Assembly (NCBI RefSeq): GCF_000517385.1 | Contig: NZ_BAUW01000042.1 | Span: 1 to 36,311 of the forward strand | DNA length: 36,311 nucleotides | Origin: Mesobacillus boroniphilus JCM 21738 | GTDB lineage: Bacteria > Bacillota > Bacilli > Bacillales > Cytobacillaceae | Direction: 5' to 3' | Made by a program: the position numbers and the translations under genes | Shown: piece after piece, positions 31,639 through 36,311 of the stretch | Position numbering within the stretch: the stretch's first letter is position 1 | How the letters are laid out: each line of letters starts with the position of its first letter | Notes under the pieces: generated by a model | The model's input: only the letters and a program-made list of their open reading frames with translations | The model's database searches: none | What the model was told of the DNA's origin: nothing

Positions 31639-34299
31639 AAGATGGTCAGGATTTTTCAACGATTCCAAACAAAAAGTTAGAGATGTCGTTTCATTCAAAT
31701 GGAACGGACATCTTTTTTCGCCTTTTTTAGTCAGGGGGAAGGAACGTGATGAAATCCAAATGCCCATTCCCCCAGACGAATATGGAGCCTATTTCGGTAT
31801 ACAGGTTCAACAGAGTATGTCATTTATGAAGGGTTGTCCGAGACACAGTATTTTGAAGGCGGGAGATTGACTGTCCAGTCCTACTTTGATATTTTACATG
31901 ATCGCGTAACAATTCAAGATGATCTAGAGCAAGAGATTTTTGCTGGAGACGAACTAGATTTAAAAGAAGATCTTTCTGCTTTAGGTCTCCCAATAGTTGA
32001 AGAGCACCTGCAGGTTTTTATTCAAATGACTGGGTTATCAGGTAAGCAGCCTGAATTCAAAGTGACAATGAAAGACACAAAAGGTGAGAATGTTGAATTC
32101 GAATGGGATATTGAAGGCCCTTTCTTAAGAAAAGAAGATGAAGTTAAATTGCTTTCAGAGGGAATATGGCAATTATATCAAGTCATTCATTCTGAAATAG
32201 AAGATCCGTATGAAAAAATTGCTCGCGTCCAGCACCTGGCAAAGAAATATCATTTTATACTAGATGACTTTCTAACAAGAGAAAAATATACCTTTGTTGA
32301 AGAAATCGAACTTGAACCCAAACTATTAGATGACGATACGCTAAAGCTTGAGATTAAAACAGATGATGCCATTGCAGATCAATTAGTCGAGCAAAATCAG
32401 TTAAATGCTAGTATCAAAAAGGGTGATACAAGGCAACGTGTAAGGTTTGCGCCTAAAGTAGTTGAGGATATAAGAAAAATCAAGCAAAAACAAGTTTTAA
32501 GAGGGGAAGAAATCGCTCAATTTGCTGAAAATCCACACGCCTTCTATGGAGGCGATACGTTCACATTTAATCTTGAAGACTTTTCTGAGCGAGTAAAGGG
32601 CTATATAGTCATTCAACGGGTGCGCTATTCAGTAGTAAATGGAAAACGTGTTTGGTTTAATACAGAGTCAGGTGAGCCGGTTGAAATGGATGAAGGTGAA
32701 ATGCGTGATCAGGTTACCCGCGAACCGGATAAACTCTTTTACAAACAAAACAATACATACTTTTATTTAGACAAAAAAGCAAAGCAAGAACTAGGGTTTG
32801 TGGACCAGGAGGAAAAACAAACCAAAGAGAAGATTGCTCTGGAGATTCTAAAAAATGAAGATGAATTGGAATATAGCAAAGCTGGAACTGGTGAAAGACG
32901 GTACAAATCCTATCCAATACCAGAGGGATTAAAAGCCAATTTGTTTGACTATCAAAAAGAAGGGTTCTTTTGGATGGCTAGTCTTGCTGAAGCAGGGAGC
33001 AATGGATTATTGGCAGATGACATGGGGTTAGGAAAGACGATGCAAGTAATCACTTTCTTACTTCATAGGGAGAATCAGGATCAACTTGCACCTACCTTAA
33101 TCGTATTGCCTAAAGCACTTATCAATAACTGGAAGAATGAGATTGCAAAGTTTGCTCCATCGCTATCTCCATTTGTGTATATCCATAGTGGACCATCACG
33201 CCATCGGACGAAAGCAGAGCTAGAAAAAGAGAATATCATATTAACTACATATGACACATTAAAGGGTGATCAGTTCGTTTTTGGACAAGTAGATTTTCAG
33301 AACCTAATAACGGATGAAGCTCAGAATGCAAAGAACTATGGCTCTGCTCGATCATTAGCGTTACGTGCCATGAAAGCACAGTTCAGACTCGCCATGACTG
33401 GGACTCCGGTAGAAAACTCACTCGAAGAACTTTGGGCTATCATGGACTTTGTGGAACCTGGTGCATTTTCTTCGCTGGCAGATTTCAGAAAGCAATATGT
33501 GAAAGAGGTGAATACAGAGAAGTTACGTGCATTGTTGCAGCCATATTATCTTCGAAGAACCAAAAGTGAGGTCCTTGCAGACAAGTTACCAACAAAGCAC
33601 ATTAAGGAGCCGTACTATCTTAGCGCCTCACGTATACAACAGCAATTAGCTGCATCCATTGTTTCTGCCAGAAGCGGTAACCAAGCAAATATGTTAACGG
33701 CCTTAATGAATTTAAGACAAGCATATGGACATCCATCAGCAGTTAATGATGATATAGAACCATTAGTAAAGCACTCTCCCAAACTTGAGAAAGTATTAGA
33801 ACTACTGGGAACGATCCAGAAACAGCAGGAAAAAGTATTGATATTTACGGAGTTCCGAAAGCTACAATCTATTTTGAAAGTGGAAATCACTAGGAAATTT
33901 AAAATCCATGTTCCTATTATTGATGGGAGTACAGATAATAGGGCGGGCGTGGTAGAAGAATTTAATAAATTAGAAGGTTTCCAAGTAATGATTTTGTCTC
34001 CTAAAGCAGCAGGTGTTGGACTCACCATTACAAGTGCTAACCACGTAATTCACTTTACACGATGGTGGAATCCAGCTGTTGAAAATCAAGCGACTGACCG
34101 GGCTTATCGAATTGGCCAAGAGAGAGATGTATATGTATATCATTTAATTACACAAGATCCAGGAAACTTTCCGAATGGAACAGTAGAGGAAATCATGCAT
34201 CAGATTCTGATTGATAAGTCAGAGTTGGCAGAGGATGTTATAGTGCCATTTAATACGAAGAAGATGCAGAGTGAAGTTTGGGAGAGTGTTAGGAAGTAA
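31631..34299 (+). CDS. zorD: ZorD, SNF2-type helicase effector of Zorya type I (one frameshift as read)
   Basis: 889 residues after adding one T at about 31806 (GTTCA, probably GTTTCA), which joins AYFGIQV to STEYVIYEGLSETQYFEGG. The N-terminal 450 residues are of unknown fold. The SNF2 helicase follows: GLLADDMGLGKTMQVITFL (Walker A, Lys about 469), LITDEAQNAKN (motif II DEAQ, about 562), AMTGTPVENSLEELWAIMD, ILSPKAAGVGLTITSANHV and NQATDRAYRIGQERDV (motif VI, about 825). In type I Zorya this translocase/nuclease degrades phage DNA once recruited. ATG 31631 overlaps zorC. Without the correction the gene would lack its first 68 residues. Confidence 0.88.
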
Positions 34300-34501
34300 A
34301 CGAAGGGACATGGGTGGTGACTGTACTTAGAAACAATTGAGAATATATGGGCTAGAAGGAGGAGGATTGGTATTATGCTATCCTTTTTTTTCATTGCCCT
34401 ATTTGCAATTTGAAATAAGCTTTATCCTATATCTTTTTATCTTTTACCAAATGGACTCAAACAAGAATAATCGCGGCTCTTCCCTTAACTATTTTGGTAC
34501 C

Positions 34502-34534
34502 GGAGTGAGACACGAGAACCGTTCCTTTGTCTCC
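34502..34534. repeat. Type B palindromic repeat
   Basis: GGAGTGAGACACGAGAACCG then TTCCTTTGTCTCC; GAGACA/TGTCTC arms. It is one of the best preserved B copies in the window. Confidence 0.75.
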
Positions 34535-34592
34535 AAAAATATCCTGTTCAGAGGGCACATCACTTCTTTACTAATATTAGCCCTTTTAAAGG

Positions 34593-34620
34593 AAAAAGCC
34601 TCTGAACGTAAACAGAGGCT
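34593..34620 (-). terminator. Leftward terminator
   Basis: On the minus strand AGCCTCTG, 8-nt loop, CAGAGGCT, then TTTTTCC. No leftward gene is seen before it; it may protect the zor operon or be a relic. Confidence 0.65.
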
Positions 34621-34678
34621 CAAGGACTTAAATTTATATTAATCAACTGGTTAAAATTTATTATAATAAGGGTGTTAT

Positions 34679-34837
34679 TTGCAAAAAAACTACCGGAGTA
34701 AACGCTATTCATATTATATTGTGGAGTGCTTACGTGGTAATGAATTCTCTGACGAACCTATAAACAAATTTAGAGAGCAAATTTTTGAGAGTAAAATAAA
34801 TGAAGAAAGACTGGGGGATAGGAGGAATATTTTCTAG
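34679..34837 (+). CDS. Small ORF, 52 residues, unknown
   Basis: TTG 34679 is preceded by AAGGGTG and a TATAAT box at 34662-34667. The product begins MQKNYRSKRYSYYIVECLRG, continues NEFSDEPINKFREQIFESKI and ends GDRRNIF. It is charged and helical. The composition looks coding, but no family is recognised and it could be a fragment. Confidence 0.35.
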   Translation: MQKNYRSKRYSYYIVECLRGNEFSDEPINKFREQIFESKINEERLGDRRNIF

Positions 34838-34976
34838 ATAAACTGTTTTTGACATCCTTAAATTTCCGAAAGTTGACGGTATTGCCTGTCCAGAATTAGT
34901 CGATTATAATGTCCGTATATAATTCGAAACATTTCGACATTTATTCTGGAGAAAGGAAAAGACGTCCCCCATAAAT

Positions 34977-35000
34977 GTATAACTGCGCCAACAGTTATAC
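34977..35000. repeat. Perfect 9-bp hairpin near the left end of an IS481-like element
   Basis: GTATAACTG, 6-nt loop, CAGTTATAC, flanked by GACGTCCC at 34961-34968 and 35005-35012. It lies just before the DUF6431-like gene and may belong to the element end. Confidence 0.5.
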
Positions 35001-35025
35001 GGGAGACGTCCCACCAAAAAAGTAT

Positions 35026-35582
35026 ATGGTTATTGTATCAGATTATCAGCTGATTGAAAACATACTTACTGGAGTTTTTAGTTAGGGGTGCGGGGAGGAT
35101 TCCTTCCCATGCTGCGGGAAAAACATGTTGGTTAGAGGTACTAAGAATCGAAAAGCCAAGGATCATACAGGACAGAGTAAAACATATAACATCAGAAGAA
35201 TGCAGTGTACCAATTGTGGTACCATCCATCATGAATTACCAGATTTATTGATTCCTTATAAACGCTATGAGGCTGAATGTATCGAAGACGTTCTTACGAA
35301 CCTTCCACCCACATTGTTGCGGCCGATGATTCGACTCTTTCTAGATGGCAGGTCTGGTTTCATCAATTTGTGAATTATTGGATCGGCTGTTTGAATTCCA
35401 TCATGGTCAGGACCAGTCAGGGAAATATCCCCCAGGATTTCACGTCCAAATGTTCTGGGAACGCACTTCAAAAGATAGGACGATTGGTAGGAGATGCCAA
35501 TGGATGGCTGACAAGAATTGTCCGGCCTATCGCAAATATTAATTTATGGATACACACCCGTTCTGCATTCATTGTCCAATAA
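35026..35582 (+). pseudogene. DUF6431-like zinc-finger protein of an IS481-type element, disrupted
   Basis: The frame from ATG 35026 meets an in-frame TAG at 35083, then reads SFPCCGKNMLVRGTKNRKAK, RRMQCTNCGTIHHELPDLL and PYKRYEAECIEDVLT. Adding one base near 35296 continues it with PSTHIVAADDSTLSRWQVWF, then FVNYWIGCLNSIMVR and RIVRPIANINLWIHTRSAF. This is the DUF6431 protein regularly found just before a Mu/IS481-type transposase in Bacillus. The CC and CxxC pairs suggest a zinc ribbon. Because of the TAG as well as the frameshift it may be truly inactive. Confidence 0.72.
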
Positions 35583-35626
35583 CTCCTGATTTACACTCGT
35601 GATAGACACAGAGAGGAGAGTGTATC

Positions 35627-36311
35627 ATGAGGGAACATAAGAAATCGGAAGAATTGGCAGTGCAGCGTTTTCAGCTGATATCCCCTTTATTGGCAGAGGG
35701 GCTTGACGCTGGGAAAGTAAAGGAACTAAGAGACCAAATAGCGAAGGCCAGTGGTCTTTCAGAAAGAACCATCAGACGGTATTTGGCTCAATTTCAGGAA
35801 GATGGGTTTGTGGGACTGAAGCCGCAAGGAAGAAAAGGTGCTCGAAAGTCTGAAGCTATCCCTCCTCATGTATTGGAACAGGCAATCCTTCTGCGCAAGG
35901 AAGTGCCTAGCCGGAGCGTAGCTCAAATCATACAGATACTCGAGTGGGAAGGGTTGGCTGAACCAGGGCAGATCAAAAGGTCAACGCTCCAGGAAAAGCT
36001 CACCGAAAAAGGTTACAGCACACGGCATATGCGACTCTACTCCCAGACAGGAGTAGCTGCCAGGAGATTTCAGAAGCGACATCGTAACCAACTCTGGCAA
36101 TCAGATATCAAGTATGGTCCTTACCTGCCAATTGGTCCGAATGGAATGAAGAAACAAGTATATCTTGTCGCCTTTATCGACGACGCCACTAGGTTTGTGC
36201 TTCACGCAGCTTTCTATCCTACTTTGGATTCAAGGATCATTGAAGATGCCTTTCGGCAGGCCATACAAAAGTATGGTGTTCCAGAAGCCGTTTATTTTGA
36301 TAATGGAAAGC
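35627..36311 (+). CDS. IS481-like DDE transposase, N-terminal part (runs off window)
   Basis: 228 residues are visible. The N-terminal helix-turn-helix pair is SGLSERTIRRYLAQFQEDGF and REVPSRSVAQIIQILEWEG-like (here KEVPSRSVAQ). The integrase core begins RHRNQLWQSDIKYGPYLPIG with Asp 160 as the first catalytic Asp, then VAFIDDATRFVLHAAF, and AVYFDNGK with Asp 225 as the second. The final Glu lies beyond the window. ATG 35627 has GAGAGGAGAG upstream. It is 44 bp after the DUF6431-like gene, the usual arrangement. The frame shown is open and looks intact. Confidence 0.88.
   Translation, partial: MREHKKSEELAVQRFQLISPLLAEGLDAGKVKELRDQIAKASGLSERTIRRYLAQFQEDGFVGLKPQGRKGARKSEAIPPHVLEQAILLRKEVPSRSVAQIIQILEWEGLAEPGQIKRSTLQEKLTEKGYSTRHMRLYSQTGVAARRFQKRHRNQLWQSDIKYGPYLPIGPNGMKKQVYLVAFIDDATRFVLHAAFYPTLDSRIIEDAFRQAIQKYGVPEAVYFDNGK

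Noticed and set aside
27879..34299. Calling the motor-helicase operon a new defence system
   Set aside because: Gene order, MotA/MotB-like subunits, EH-type protein and SNF2 helicase match the described Zorya type I system.
34337..34642. 101-codon plus-strand frame after zorD
   Set aside because: It runs through a type B repeat and the arms of a leftward terminator, so it is not a conserved coding sequence.

Overview
The window looks like chromosome of a low-GC, endospore-former-type Firmicute of the family Bacillaceae. Shine-Dalgarno sequences are strong (AGGAGG type) and TTG/GTG starts are frequent. Many genes belong to families typical of Bacillus relatives: an YdeB-like CarD protein, a YozG/DUF2975 pair, SdpI, and an ECF sigma factor with a DUF4030-type partner. 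The intergenic spaces carry repeats of the kind seen in environmental Bacillus, Mesobacillus and Neobacillus genomes. The genus is an inference; no rRNA or tRNA gene was seen.

Layout. 1-4.8 kb: a 52-bp tandem hairpin repeat, a thioesterase, a broken nitroreductase, an ECF sigma/anti-sigma operon, a GNAT acetyltransferase and a thioredoxin-like protein. 4.8-10.2 kb: a 150-bp dispersed repeat, small membrane proteins, an SdpI-family protein, a frameshifted MFS transporter, a twice-frameshifted SGNH hydrolase and a PPOX flavoprotein. 10.5-19.2 kb: a large beta-CASP nuclease-like protein (two frameshifts), a HEAT-like/SEC-C protein, an orphan IS605-type right end with possible omega-RNA, a pRiA4b ORF-3-like protein, DUF2975/YozG, DUF817, and an NAD(P)H-binding protein. 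19.9-26.3 kb: a membrane molybdopterin oxidoreductase fusion, a candidate type I toxin-antitoxin locus, an IS3 remnant, a CarD regulator, then a divergent XRE-cupin regulator and MHS-family transporter followed by an ornithine-cyclodeaminase-family enzyme. 26.4-34.3 kb: an AT-richer defence block with a two-gene minus-strand operon (DUF2321 and an unknown coiled-coil protein), divergent from a four-gene Zorya type I system (zorABCD). 34.3-36.3 kb: a small orphan ORF and the start of an IS481-like element with its DUF6431 partner, running off the window.

Two features cut across the window. First, nine apparent frameshifts in seven genes (nitroreductase, MFS, SGNH x2, beta-CASP x2, cyclodeaminase, zorD, DUF6431) are all repaired by adding exactly one base. 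Several sit in short G, C or T runs. This points to systematic one-base undercalls in the assembly rather than independent gene decay, so most of these genes may be intact. Second, two families of short palindromic repeats, GAAGC..ACGT..GCTTC and GAGAC..ACCGTCCC..GTCTC, occupy many intergenic gaps and sometimes supply the last codons of genes.

The clearest known system is Zorya. The best candidates for something less described are the 25-residue hydrophobic peptide locus with an overlapping antisense RNA and perfect 5'-3' mRNA pairing, the beta-CASP protein with C-terminal RTG repeats, the DUF2321/coiled-coil pair beside Zorya, and the covarying 52-bp hairpin array.
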